NCBI RefSeq assembly: GCF_000383975.1
Contig: NZ_KB913017.1
Span: forward strand, 248,001-312,000
From: Natronorubrum tibetense GA33
Lineage (GTDB): Archaea; Halobacteriota; Halobacteria; Halobacteriales; Natrialbaceae
Direction: 5' to 3'
Length of the DNA: 64,000 nucleotides
Part shown: positions 43,442 to 51,886 of the stretch, one piece after another
Layout: each line of letters starts with the position of its first letter
How positions within the stretch are numbered: the first letter of the stretch is position 1
Position numbers and translations under genes: made by a program
Notes under the pieces: generated by a model
The model's input: the letters and a program-made list of their open reading frames with translations, nothing else
Told to the model about the DNA's origin: nothing
Database searches by the model: none

Positions 43442-44206
43442 TTACGCCCGCTCGAGTGACTCGTCCGCCCCGACCTCGAGCCCCAGTTCGTCCACGACGG
43501 CAGCCGTCGCCTCGGCACCCGGCTTCTCGGCGATTCGCTGTGCCTCGAGCAACGCGACCGTCGACCGAAGTCCCGCCGGGGTCGCGACGGTCGGACGCAT
43601 CGGCGCGAAACCGACACCGAGTCCGGCCTCGCGGGCGCGTTCGGTCAGCGTCGCCACCTCGGGCGCGGCGTACGCGTCGCCGAAATCGATCGGCTCGCCG
43701 AAGGCCGCGAGATAGGTTCGCCCCTCCGAGGACGGTCCGAGGACAACGTCGTGGCGACGGGTCGACATCGCGGCGCCGTCGATGTGCGTGCGGCCGACGA
43801 GGGGTACCGTCGGCTCGAGGACGCCGACGCTCCCGGCCTCCTCGCGCTCTAACAGATGCGTGACGGTGTTGCCGACTCTGGCCGTTCGACTCGAGCCGAC
43901 CTGCCGTTCGAATCGGATCTCCCCATCCGTACCGTCTGTGTCCTCGGAAAACTCCCCCAGTGCGGCGGCGGTCAGCCCGCGGACCTCGTTCTCTGGATCG
44001 CCGCCGTCGTACTCGTCGGGGAGCGTCTCCGAGTCGCGGTAGTTGACCAGTAGTTCGCCCCCGCTCGAGGCAACCGCCCGGAGCACGTCGACGACGGCGG
44101 CCTCGTAGAGGCCGCACGCCTCGGCGTCCGAGAGCGGCGTTCGATCGACGAGCGACGACAGGACGAGCCCTTCTCGGGGCGGATCGACCGGGACGACGAC
44201 CTTCAT
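43442..44206 (-). CDS. GT-A/nucleotidyltransferase-fold protein (DUF2064 or CofC-like)
   Basis: 254 residues from ATG 44206 (MKVVVPVDPPREGLV). VVVPVDPPREGLVLSSLVDR followed by LYEAAVVDVLRAVASSGG and the strand ELLVNYRDSETLP resembles the N-terminal Rossmann-like part of CofC/DUF2064 glycosyltransferase-fold proteins. A later STRRHDVVLGPSSEGRTYLA (about residues 145-164) corresponds to the D-VxxGPxxDGG motif of these families. It could transfer a nucleotide or sugar; the CofC activity (2-phospholactate guanylyl transfer) is not supported by the weak similarity. The tRNA-Ser gene is immediately downstream. Confidence 0.7.
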   Translation of the reverse strand: MKVVVPVDPPREGLVLSSLVDRTPLSDAEACGLYEAAVVDVLRAVASSGGELLVNYRDSETLPDEYDGGDPENEVRGLTAAALGEFSEDTDGTDGEIRFERQVGSSRTARVGNTVTHLLEREEAGSVGVLEPTVPLVGRTHIDGAAMSTRRHDVVLGPSSEGRTYLAAFGEPIDFGDAYAAPEVATLTERAREAGLGVGFAPMRPTVATPAGLRSTVALLEAQRIAEKPGAEATAAVVDELGLEVGADESLERA

Positions 44207-44352
44207 ACCCGGGTCTCGGTGACCGTCGGTCTTGAACGCGGCGCTTCCGGCGGCGGTCTCGCCGTCGTATACGCCTATCGAATGGGGAAATCGCTGCCAC
44301 TCACCGGTCCGATGTCGCACGAATTATACTGATGGACCGTCAGGAGTTCGGT

Positions 44353-44589
44353 ATGAACGATCAAACCGTAACCCGATCGATTCCGCGCTCGGTCGGACTG
44401 CTCGGAACGCTCTCTATCGCCGCGCTCGTCGCGCTCGGACTCTGGGGATTCGCGGACAGCTATCTGATCGAGTCCGGCGACTACTTCGCGCCGACAGTCG
44501 CCGTCTTCGTCGTGACCGTCGTCTTCATCGGCGCGCTAGTCATGCTCGGCGCACGATCTAAAGAGTGGCTCGACGGCCCATACTGGTAG
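44353..44589 (+). CDS. Small two-helix membrane protein
   Basis: 78 residues from ATG 44353 (MNDQTVTRSIPRSVG). Two hydrophobic helices (about residues 14-35 and 45-66) are joined by SYLIESGDYFAPT, and the end is SKEWLDGPYW. Similar small double-helix proteins are common in haloarchaea, with no known role. It diverges from the GT-A-like gene and converges with the UDG-like gene. Confidence 0.75.
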   Translation: MNDQTVTRSIPRSVGLLGTLSIAALVALGLWGFADSYLIESGDYFAPTVAVFVVTVVFIGALVMLGARSKEWLDGPYW

Positions 44590-44600
44590 CGTCGCTTCGA

Positions 44601-45272
44601 TCACCGATCCCGTTGTCCCTTCGTCTGGCGGTAGTCCGACGCCATCAGGTCGACGAACGTCTCGAGCCACGCCTGGGTCTGTGCGTCGGACTGGTCGCGT
44701 GGCTCCACCATGGGGACGAGTTCGAACCCGCGGCCCCGAATTCGCGTGGCGTGATCCGCCGGCAGCGAGAGTTCGTCGGCCGGCGTCGTCGTGTACTCGA
44801 CGCCGATTTCCATCAGGGCTCGCTCGCCGACGGGAATGAGGATCTCGGGGTTGATCATCCGAATCTCGGCCGTGAGGTAGGGGTCGCAGTTGCCGATCTC
44901 CTCGTCGGTCGGCGGTCGCTCCGGATCGCGACACCGCGTCAGGTTCGTCAGGAAGACGTTTTCGAGGACGGGTTCGTCCACCGGCGAAGTCGAATCGCAG
45001 AGCCCGAGTCGCTCGAGGAGCCGACGGAGGCTGGTTCCCGATTCCGATTCCGCGTCCGGGCCGTCGTCGGTCGCCGAGGGCTCGGGGCTCGCAAAGGGCA
45101 CGCCACGTTCGTCGGCGCTCGCGGTCGGTCGCTCGCCGACGAACAGGAAGTCCGCCGCGACGTCGCCGTAGCCGTGGACCACTTGCGTCCGCGTCTCACA
45201 GAGCGCCGGACAGTTTCGACACTCCTCGTCCATCCCGTACGGGTTCGCTCGAGACCGTTGATTCGCGTCCAC
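44601..45272 (-). CDS. Family-4-like uracil-DNA glycosylase superfamily protein
   Basis: GTG 45272 gives 223 residues (ATG 45233 gives 210); the longer form keeps the NPYGMDEECRNCP lead that I expect in haloarchaeal relatives. Four cysteines (CRNC near residue 18, TRC, GNC) match the Fe-S ligands of family 4 enzymes. FLFVGERPTASADERGVPF is motif A-like, and NVFLTNLTRCRDPERPP follows. Motif B normally reads HPS/HPA near the end; here it is LVPMVEPRDQSD, without His. It may be a variant glycosylase or a related Fe-S protein. Confidence 0.75.
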   Translation of the reverse strand: MDANQRSRANPYGMDEECRNCPALCETRTQVVHGYGDVAADFLFVGERPTASADERGVPFASPEPSATDDGPDAESESGTSLRRLLERLGLCDSTSPVDEPVLENVFLTNLTRCRDPERPPTDEEIGNCDPYLTAEIRMINPEILIPVGERALMEIGVEYTTTPADELSLPADHATRIRGRGFELVPMVEPRDQSDAQTQAWLETFVDLMASDYRQTKGQRDR

Positions 45273-45439
45273 ACTCGCGTTTCGAAGGGGGAAACTAAAA
45301 GCGACGCGCCTGTGGAGTGCGTGACCCGCGTCGATCGAAGGCGAAGGGTGACTCTCTCGAGAGTCAGAACAGGCCGAAAACACGCGACGAAAATCGAACT
45401 GCGACTGGGACCGCGTTATCGGCAACCGCTCGAGACCGA

Positions 45440-46447
45440 TTACGACTGGGACTGTGCGGCCTGAATCCAGTCGGTCGCACGAACTTGCGAGATCTCTGCG
45501 GCCTCCGCGACGGTGTTCGCCTGTGACCGAGAGAGATCCGCGAGGGTCTCAATGCCCGCTTCGGCGAGACGGTCGGCGTACGTCTGCCCGACGCCCTCGA
45601 GCGTCTGCAGGTTCTGGACCGCAGCGTCGGCGCTCCGTTTGGTCGCGGTCTCGATCGCGTCCGTCGTCTCGACGGCGAGCTCTTCGGTCGCGTCGGCGGC
45701 TTCGTCGACGACCTCTTGAGTGCTCTCCTGGGTCGTCTCGGCGACCGATTCGGCCTGCTGCTGGGTCGTCTGCATAGTCGCTTCGGTCCCCTGCTGGATG
45801 GTGTCTGCAACCTCCTCGGTTTGCTGCTGGACGCTCTCGGCGGTCTCCTCGGCTCGTCGAACGCCGTCGACGGCCTGCTGTTCGGTCTCCTGGTGGGCCT
45901 CGAGGAGCGATTCGATCGATTCCGACAGCACCTGCTGTTGCTGGTCGGTGAGCTCCGCCACTGCGTCGACGAACTCCATCTCGAACTCGTCCCAGACCTC
46001 GTCCTGGCGCTGTTCGAACTCCTCGAACTGCCGGTCGACGGTCGACCGAACGTCGGAGCCGTTTTCGTCGAACGCCGACTCCATCGCGTCGAACTGTGCG
46101 TGGAGCAACTGCTGGAACAGGTCGGCGCTTTGCTCGAACCCGTCGTTTAGCAGCCGTTGGGTCTGTTTCGTTCCCTCCTCGAACTGTCGATCGATCGTCG
46201 AGCGAACGTCGCCTCCGCTCTCGTTGAGGGACGACTCGAGGGCGTCGAACTGTGCGTCGAAGAGCTGACGGACGAGTTCGGTGCCCTGCCGCTGGGCGCT
46301 TCGCTGGGCAGCGAAGCCGTTTCGCAGGAACGATTCGGCGGCGTTCTCCTGGAACTTGAGTCCCTGCTGGACGAACTGCTGGCTCTGTTTGATCGACTGG
46401 CGCTGTAGTTCGAACGTGGCTTCGATTGGTGTGGTTGCGTTGGTCAT
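45440..46447 (-). CDS. Phasin-like coiled-coil protein with C-terminal helix-hairpin-helix
   Basis: 335 residues from ATG 46447 (MTNATTPIEATFELQRQS). The N-terminal IKQSQQFVQQGLKFQENA resembles phasin-type helices. Long Gln/Glu-rich amphipathic stretches include two related segments, QFDALESSLNESGGDVRST and QFDAMESAFDENGSDVRST (about residues 67 and 117), an internal duplication. The last 55 residues form a helix-hairpin-helix, LQTLEGVGQTYADRLAEAG. Phasins coat polyhydroxyalkanoate granules; HhH domains bind DNA or proteins, so this may bridge granule and DNA. No PHA synthase gene is nearby. The 299-bp upstream region (46448-46746) holds no gene. Confidence 0.7.
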   Translation of the reverse strand: MTNATTPIEATFELQRQSIKQSQQFVQQGLKFQENAAESFLRNGFAAQRSAQRQGTELVRQLFDAQFDALESSLNESGGDVRSTIDRQFEEGTKQTQRLLNDGFEQSADLFQQLLHAQFDAMESAFDENGSDVRSTVDRQFEEFEQRQDEVWDEFEMEFVDAVAELTDQQQQVLSESIESLLEAHQETEQQAVDGVRRAEETAESVQQQTEEVADTIQQGTEATMQTTQQQAESVAETTQESTQEVVDEAADATEELAVETTDAIETATKRSADAAVQNLQTLEGVGQTYADRLAEAGIETLADLSRSQANTVAEAAEISQVRATDWIQAAQSQS

Positions 46448-46746
46448 AGTTGGTGGCGGGACGAGCAACGAGGCACGAATGCTTCGCCCCTACTTCCTAA
46501 CTAACCGAAGGGGCCAGAGACGGATAACGGCTGCCCCTGAAAGGTTTTAGAGACCATTTGATACCACAAAATGGTGTAGAATTTCGACTCATCGCAGGAT
46601 GCCGGTTTCAGTCTCGACTGTCAATCCGTCGTAAAATCGACCGCGTAGACCGAAGCCGACGTCGGAGCACCGTCTGAGACGACTTCACCTGACGGTCGCT
46701 GAGGCTGCTGGGCAGATTCAGCGGACAGGCTGCGTAATCCTCCCGT

Positions 46747-47022
46747 TCAGCGCTCGAGGCCGCCGCGTTCGGTGACCTCGAGGATGAACTTGACGTTGCG
46801 GACGATCTCTTCGGGCGTCGTCTCCTCGTCCGCGTCGTAGAGGTCGCTCGTCCGGTAGAGGATGTTCGCGAGCTGTTTGCTCTCGCTGGAGTCGCTGCGA
46901 ATCTCGTCGGCGACCTCACGGAGGAACGCGACCCGTTCGGGATCTGGGTCGAACGCCGTCTCCGTGTCGGGATCGCTCCCGTCGTTTCCGCCAGCTCTCC
47001 CGTCTTCGCCGTCGGCAGTCAT
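46747..47022 (-). CDS. Conserved haloarchaeal protein downstream of Mrp ATPase
   Basis: 91 residues. After an acidic Gly/Asp-rich N-terminus comes a helical core, PERVAFLREVADEIRSDSSE and LANILYRTSDLYDADEET, ending VKFILEVTERGGLER. Its start overlaps the stop of the upstream Mrp gene by four bases (ATGA), so both are in one operon. I do not recognise a function; coupling with an Fe-S carrier suggests an accessory role, which is inference. Confidence 0.75.
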   Translation of the reverse strand: MTADGEDGRAGGNDGSDPDTETAFDPDPERVAFLREVADEIRSDSSESKQLANILYRTSDLYDADEETTPEEIVRNVKFILEVTERGGLER

Positions 47023-48095
47023 CGGTCCGGAGAGGCGGCTTCGCTTCGTCTGGTCTGGGAGACGCCGCGTCGGTGGACGATCCCGGTGTTGTTCGCGACG
47101 TTCTCGGTGATCGTTCGGAACGAGTCGCCGGTGGCCGACTCGTCGGAGAGGACGGTCGGCTTACCTCCGTCGCCACTCTCGCGGACGGCGGAATCGAGCG
47201 GGATCGAGCCCAGGAACGGCATCTCGTGTTCGTCGGCGAACTCCCGGCCGCCGCCGGAGCCGAAGATGTCGTGTTCGCCGCCGCAGTCGGGGCAGGCAAA
47301 CGTCGACATGTTCTCGGCGATGCCCAGCACGACAGTGTCGTGTTTGGCAAACATCTCGAGGCCCTTGCGCGCGTCGTCGAGCGCGACGTCTTGCGGGGTC
47401 GTGACGATGACAGCACCCGTGACGGGCATCGTCTGGAGCATCGTCAGCTGGGTGTCGCCGGTCCCCGGCGGGAGGTCGACGACGAGATAATCGAGGTGGC
47501 CCCACTCGACGTCCTCCGTCAGCTGGGTGATGACCTTGTGGACCATCGGACCGCGCCAGATGACCGGATCGTCCTCGCCCGTGAGGAAGGCCATGCTCAT
47601 CAGCTTCACGCCGTACTTTTCGGGCGGCACGAGCGTCTCCTCCTCGGTCGCCATCGGCGGCTCGTCGGCGTCGACCATCCGGGGCACGTTCGGGCCGTAG
47701 ACGTCGGCGTCGAAGAGGCCGACTTGCGCCCCTAGTTGCGAGAGCCCGGCGGCGAGGTTGACCGCGACCGTCGATTTGCCGACGCCACCCTTCCCGGAGG
47801 AGACGGCGATAACGTTCTTGACGTTCGGCAGGACCTGTTCCTCGGTGACGAAATCGTCGCGATCGGGAATGCTTGCCGAGAGGTCTGGCTCGAGACCGTC
47901 GTGAAGAAGGAGTTCGCGGATCTCGGCGGCCATACCGCTCTCGGTCGGCGAGTACGGTGCACCCAGTGCGAGGTCGATCTCGACCTGATCCCCGTCGACG
48001 CTGATGTCGTTGACGAGTCCGAGCGAGACGATATCGTCGCCGAGTTCCGGATCCTCGACCGTCCGGAGGCGGTCGCGAACGGCGTCTTCGTCCAT
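47019..48095 (-). CDS. Mrp/NBP35-family iron-sulfur carrier ATPase (ApbC)
   Basis: 358 residues from ATG 48095 (MDEDAVRDRLRTVED). The N-terminal MIP18/DUF59 domain (VEDPELGDDIVSLGLVNDIS, about 13-32) is followed by the P-loop SSGKGGVGKSTVAVNLAAGL (about 98-117), DADVYGPNVPRM, DLPPGTGDTQLT and CPDCGGEHDIFGSGGG with a CxxC pair that may hold the bridging Fe-S cluster. The family transfers assembled Fe-S clusters to target enzymes. The extra upstream open frame is low complexity and was rejected. It overlaps the 91-residue gene. Confidence 0.92.
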   Translation of the reverse strand: MDEDAVRDRLRTVEDPELGDDIVSLGLVNDISVDGDQVEIDLALGAPYSPTESGMAAEIRELLLHDGLEPDLSASIPDRDDFVTEEQVLPNVKNVIAVSSGKGGVGKSTVAVNLAAGLSQLGAQVGLFDADVYGPNVPRMVDADEPPMATEEETLVPPEKYGVKLMSMAFLTGEDDPVIWRGPMVHKVITQLTEDVEWGHLDYLVVDLPPGTGDTQLTMLQTMPVTGAVIVTTPQDVALDDARKGLEMFAKHDTVVLGIAENMSTFACPDCGGEHDIFGSGGGREFADEHEMPFLGSIPLDSAVRESGDGGKPTVLSDESATGDSFRTITENVANNTGIVHRRGVSQTRRSEAASPDR

Positions 48096-48258
48096 GTCCG
48101 AAGGTAGCACCGGCCGTCGAAAAGGGTTGTGTTCCCACCTTTTTTCTTCGGGCCCTCCCTCGCTACGCTCGGTCGAACCGCTCGAAAAAATCTGGACCAA
48201 AAAAGCCGCTCGCTCCCGTCGGTCGCTCGCGGGTGCGACGCTCCCGATTACAGCCTCC

Positions 48259-48582
48259 TTACGCGTTGAAGTCGAACCGAGGTCCCCCGTAGGTCGGCGG
48301 GTCGGGATCGAGTTCGACCCCCTGCTGGAATCGCACGAAATTAAGGTAAAAGGGCCGTCCGCAGCCCTCGACCGATTCGCCCTCGAGGTCGGTAACCGGA
48401 CCGTCCTCGCCGCAGAGAAACTCGATCCCGTCGGCGGTTTCGCGGTCCGGATCGTCGGGATCCGCGTACTCCCAGCCCGGCTGTCGAACTTTCGTGACCG
48501 ACCGATCCGCGAGATCCGGCGGTCGCTCGAGGCTCACGACCGCGTTGCAGTGGGGACAGGTGTAGCGAACGGTGACTGACAT
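48259..48582 (-). CDS. Zinc-ribbon-containing haloarchaeal protein
   Basis: 107 residues beginning MSVTVRYTCPHCNAVVSLER, with a CPHC knuckle at residues 9-12 and two more cysteines in IEFLCGEDG and VEGCGRPFYLNFVRF that complete a possible zinc site. The C-terminal FYLNFVRFQQGVELDP is likely a beta strand followed by a tail. No function recognised. The space between it and mrp (48096-48258) holds GC-rich direct and inverted repeats (CCTCGCTACGCTCGG type) and no gene. Confidence 0.7.
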   Translation of the reverse strand: MSVTVRYTCPHCNAVVSLERPPDLADRSVTKVRQPGWEYADPDDPDRETADGIEFLCGEDGPVTDLEGESVEGCGRPFYLNFVRFQQGVELDPDPPTYGGPRFDFNA

Positions 48583-48679
48583 TGCGGTCTCTAAGCGGCT
48601 CGAGCACGTAAGCCTGCGGCCGAACCGTCGGAAGTCCGCAGTCCGAACCGTTTACTCGTTCGGGGAGTCACGAACTGAC

Positions 48680-49003
48680 ATGACCGAGTTCGACCCCGAG
48701 AAGTTCGAGGAAAAGTACGTCTACTACTTCGAGGAACTCGAGGAGGCCTACTCGAACGCCTACAACCAGCTTCACGGCCGGTACGACTCGCAGGTCCTCA
48801 AAGCGATCGACCGGAAGGTGCTGAGCGAGAGCGAGCCGTTCTATGAGGGAGACGGTGAATTCCGTGTGGAAATACCGGACGACGTTCGAGAACGCGTCGG
48901 TGCGGTCGCCGACCACGAGCAGTTCGACATCGTCCTCGAGGAACTCGTCGAGCGAATCGAGCGGGAGTTGCGGAGGGTTTTCGGTTTTGGCCCCCGCAAG
49001 TGA
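48680..49003 (+). CDS. DUF5783-like conserved haloarchaeal protein
   Basis: 107 residues from ATG 48680 (MTEFDPEKFEEKYVYYF). Strongly helical and acidic: EEKYVYYFEELEEAYSNAYN, LKAIDRKVLSESEPFYEG and a Glu-rich C-terminal helix ending RRVFGFGPRK. I recognise it as a conserved haloarchaeal family, probably DUF5783, without known function. It diverges from the zinc-ribbon gene; a 97-bp gap separates their starts. Confidence 0.75.
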   Translation: MTEFDPEKFEEKYVYYFEELEEAYSNAYNQLHGRYDSQVLKAIDRKVLSESEPFYEGDGEFRVEIPDDVRERVGAVADHEQFDIVLEELVERIERELRRVFGFGPRK

Positions 49004-49080
49004 CTGCGATACGTACCGGTGCCGTTTCAACCAAAATAGCGTACATTAAAAACACCGTGAACAATAGTTAATCCGAAGCG

Positions 49081-50694
49081 ATGCGTGTCTCCTACCAGAA
49101 CGCGAACCTCCACGGGGGGAACGAGTCGACACTACTGCGGTTTACTGAGGACGGGACACGTGTCTGTATTCTCGTCGACGCCGGCGACGGCGTCGACCTC
49201 GACGAACTCCTCGAGCCTGACGAGTACCTGAACGCAATTTTGCTCACCCACGCCCACATCGACCACTACCGGAGTCTTGGGGCGAATCTCCGACACAACG
49301 CGCCGATCTACGTCTCGCCCGCGACCGCGGCAGTGCTCGAGCAGTCGCTGCCCGAAGCGCGGAAGGACAACGATCTCGGCGATGTCAACGCGGTTCTCGA
49401 GGCACTCGAGCCGATCGAAGAGTGGACCGCGATTCTCGACGATCTCGCGGTTCGGCCGGTTCCCGCCGGCCACGCTCCCGGCGCGGCAGGTTTTCTGATC
49501 CGGTTTCGCGATCGGACTGACCCAACGGGCGTCGATCTCCCGACGGCCGACAACCACATCCTCGTTACGGGCGATTTCACGGTGCGTCCCTGCGCCGGGT
49601 TTCTGCCGATTCCGAGCGCGTATCCGTTCGATATCGACGCCGTCTTCCTCAACGCGTCGACGAACGAATCCGTCACCGAGACGCTCACCGACTCGATCGA
49701 AACCATCCTCGAACGGGCGTACGGCGGTTCCCGCGTCGTCGTCGCCTCGAGTTCGCTCACCGGCGTCCACTACGCCGTCCTGCTTGGACGGGTCGCGGCG
49801 ATCCTCGAGCGACCGCTACCGCTGACGCTCGTCGGACAGACGGCCCGAGTCTACGAGGCGCTCGGACTCGACGTCCCCGGTGTCGAGACGCGCGAAGTGT
49901 TCGACGATCCGGCAACGGTCGTCGAACAGGGGCGGGTTGCCGTTGCGGGACCCGACTCACCGACGCGAGGAAGCGCGAAACGACTGTTGCTCGAACTCCA
50001 CGACGATCCGGCCGCCGTCTTCGTCCAACTCGCGACCGGCAGCGCGGACATCGTGTCCAACGTACGTTGTACGACTCACTACTACGAGGCGCAAAATCAT
50101 CCGCCGCAGGCGGCAATCGACGAGTTCGTTCGGGGGCTTGCACCGACACAGGTCGTCGTCAAACACGCCCGCGGATACGCGCTCAACCAGTTCCAGTGCC
50201 GATACGACAGCTGTTTCACGTGGGGAACCGACGACGAGAAGGTCCACCGCCTCTACGACGACGAGTGGGTTGCACCGGGCTGGCTCGGCGATGCGACCGT
50301 CAAGAAGATTCGGCAGAAACAGTGGGAAGCAAATCGAGATCGAGCGCTCGATCCGACGGTCTCGTTACGTCTCGAGCGACAGTCTCTGGAGCCCGCTGCG
50401 GAGGGTGTCGATATCGAGGCGCTCGAAGCGACGTTTTTGGCGTCCGTCTCGAACCCCTACGCCGTGGATTCGACGGGATCCGCCGTCACAGAACAGAGCG
50501 AGTCGAGGACAGAGAGTGACGACGGCGATACCGCCGTCGCCGAATCGTCGCCACTCGACGATTCCTCGACGGTTCGGGCCCGCGTGTTCGGTGACGGCGG
50601 CGGAAAAACGCTGTTACAACTCCTTGAGCGAACGGAGCTATCGCCGGGCGAACTGGTCGACGTTTCGATCTCACGACCGGACGACGACGAATGA
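49081..50694 (+). CDS. Metallo-beta-lactamase/beta-CASP-like hydrolase
   Basis: 537 residues. The metal-binding motif THAHIDHY (about residues 58-65), a GHAPGAAGF (about 130-138) and LVTGDFTV (about 161-168) are motifs 2-4 of the metallo-beta-lactamase fold. The later VVVKHARGYALNQFQCRY (about 358-375) corresponds to a beta-CASP-type His region as in CPSF/RNase J. Nuclease action on RNA or DNA is likely but not certain. The C-terminal ~110 residues are an acidic, less ordered extension with a final short domain. An AT-rich promoter (TACATTAAAAAC, 49043-49054) lies upstream. Confidence 0.8.
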   Translation: MRVSYQNANLHGGNESTLLRFTEDGTRVCILVDAGDGVDLDELLEPDEYLNAILLTHAHIDHYRSLGANLRHNAPIYVSPATAAVLEQSLPEARKDNDLGDVNAVLEALEPIEEWTAILDDLAVRPVPAGHAPGAAGFLIRFRDRTDPTGVDLPTADNHILVTGDFTVRPCAGFLPIPSAYPFDIDAVFLNASTNESVTETLTDSIETILERAYGGSRVVVASSSLTGVHYAVLLGRVAAILERPLPLTLVGQTARVYEALGLDVPGVETREVFDDPATVVEQGRVAVAGPDSPTRGSAKRLLLELHDDPAAVFVQLATGSADIVSNVRCTTHYYEAQNHPPQAAIDEFVRGLAPTQVVVKHARGYALNQFQCRYDSCFTWGTDDEKVHRLYDDEWVAPGWLGDATVKKIRQKQWEANRDRALDPTVSLRLERQSLEPAAEGVDIEALEATFLASVSNPYAVDSTGSAVTEQSESRTESDDGDTAVAESSPLDDSSTVRARVFGDGGGKTLLQLLERTELSPGELVDVSISRPDDDE

Positions 50695-50775
50695 GCCGCC
50701 GCCGTCGAACCGGCGCGTTCCCTCGGTAGATGACTACCCGGAACACCTTTGCCGCTGACGGGAATCTGTGCAGGT

Positions 50776-51627
50776 ATGATCGACGAGACAGTCGAGGAGA
50801 TCCAGGAGATGCAGAGTCACAGCTCCTCGGTGGTTGCCGTGCGCGCGACACGGGCTCTCGAGGAGCTGCTCGAGCGGGAGTTCGCCACCGTCGAGGAGTA
50901 TATTCGCTCGCTCGAGCGCAACGGCTCGGTGCTCCGGCGAGCCAACCACTCTCACGCCTCGCTGCAGAACGCGGTTCGGGCCGTTGTCGACGACGTTACC
51001 GACGCCGATCCTGGGAGCGTCGAGGAGGCGAAGCGACTCACCCAGGAGCGGATCGACGCGGTCGTCTCGCGAGTCGAATCCGGCAAACGGCTGGCGGCCG
51101 AAAACGCCGCCGAGATCCTCGACGACGGCGCGACGCTGCTTACGCACGACTACTCCTCGACGGTGCTCGAGGCCCTCGAGCAGGCGACCGAGGCGGGCAA
51201 GCGCTTCGACGTCTACATCACGGAGGCGCGGCCCCGCTACATCGGCCGCAAGACGGCCCGGACGCTCGCCGAGATGGACGGCGTCGACGCCACGCTGATC
51301 ACGGACAGCGCACACGGCGTCTACCTCGAGGACTGCGACCGCGTCGTCGTCGGCATGGACTGTATCGTCGACGAGACGCTGTACAACCGCGTGGGGACGT
51401 TCCCGATCGCCGCCACGGCCGCCCAACTCGACGTGCCGGTGACCGTGCTGGGATCGGCGTCGAAGATCGTCAGCGAGGGATTCGTCTTCGAAAACGAGTT
51501 CCGGACCGGCAGCGAGGTCATGCCGGAACCCGCCGAGGGCTTCGCCGTCGAGAACCCGAACTACGACGCGACGCCGATCGAACTGCTCGAGAGCGTCGTC
51601 ACGGACGAGGGTCGGCGGGAGTTCTGA
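50776..51627 (+). CDS. eIF2B/ribose-1,5-bisphosphate isomerase-family protein
   Basis: 283 residues from ATG 50776 (MIDETVEEIQEMQSHSS). The Rossmann-like C-terminal half shows LLTHDYSSTVLEALEQA (about residues 117-133), FDVYITEARPRYIGRKTART, MDCIVDETLYNRVGTFPIAA and KIVSEGFVFE. Members are eIF2B regulatory subunits or R15P isomerases of the archaeal AMP-degradation pathway. R15P isomerases have a catalytic Cys after THxN; here the position reads THDYSS (Asp), so isomerase activity is doubtful. It may be a substrate-binding or regulatory paralogue. Confidence 0.75.
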   Translation: MIDETVEEIQEMQSHSSSVVAVRATRALEELLEREFATVEEYIRSLERNGSVLRRANHSHASLQNAVRAVVDDVTDADPGSVEEAKRLTQERIDAVVSRVESGKRLAAENAAEILDDGATLLTHDYSSTVLEALEQATEAGKRFDVYITEARPRYIGRKTARTLAEMDGVDATLITDSAHGVYLEDCDRVVVGMDCIVDETLYNRVGTFPIAATAAQLDVPVTVLGSASKIVSEGFVFENEFRTGSEVMPEPAEGFAVENPNYDATPIELLESVVTDEGRREF

Positions 51628-51681
51628 CGCCCGTTTTTCCGATCGTCACCCGTTGAATCCTCGGTGGGAACAGGTCGTTGA

Positions 51682-51816
51682 GCACTGACAACGAGAGCGG
51701 TTCGATCAGTACTGACGTCGGGTGCTGTCTATTCGGTACTGACAACGGGTGCTGTCTATTCGATACTGACGCCGGATGTAGTCCGCCAAGTACCGGCTGA
51801 AACTGATCCGTTCAGC
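51682..51816. repeat. Five degenerate 27-bp tandem repeats
   Basis: Units at 51682, 51709, 51736, 51763 and 51790 start with a (G/A)(C/T)ACTGAC-type sequence. The second and third differ at only three positions (GTACTGACGT versus GTACTGACAA cores), while the others are more diverged. The array fills the 259-bp space between the eIF2B-like gene and the DUF389 gene, ending about 70 bp before the latter. The period of 27 is a multiple of three, but all frames here contain stops or poor coding composition. Confidence 0.55.
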
Positions 51817-51886
51817 ACCGTCACGGGGACCTGACAGTCGCTCCCCTGTGGCGACAGCCTATCCCTGTTTCCGTCGTATCACTCGT

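Noticed and set aside
51682-51816. CRISPR array
   Set aside because: Units are directly adjacent without spacers and differ from each other; no cas gene is present. No other CRISPR-like pattern was found in the window.
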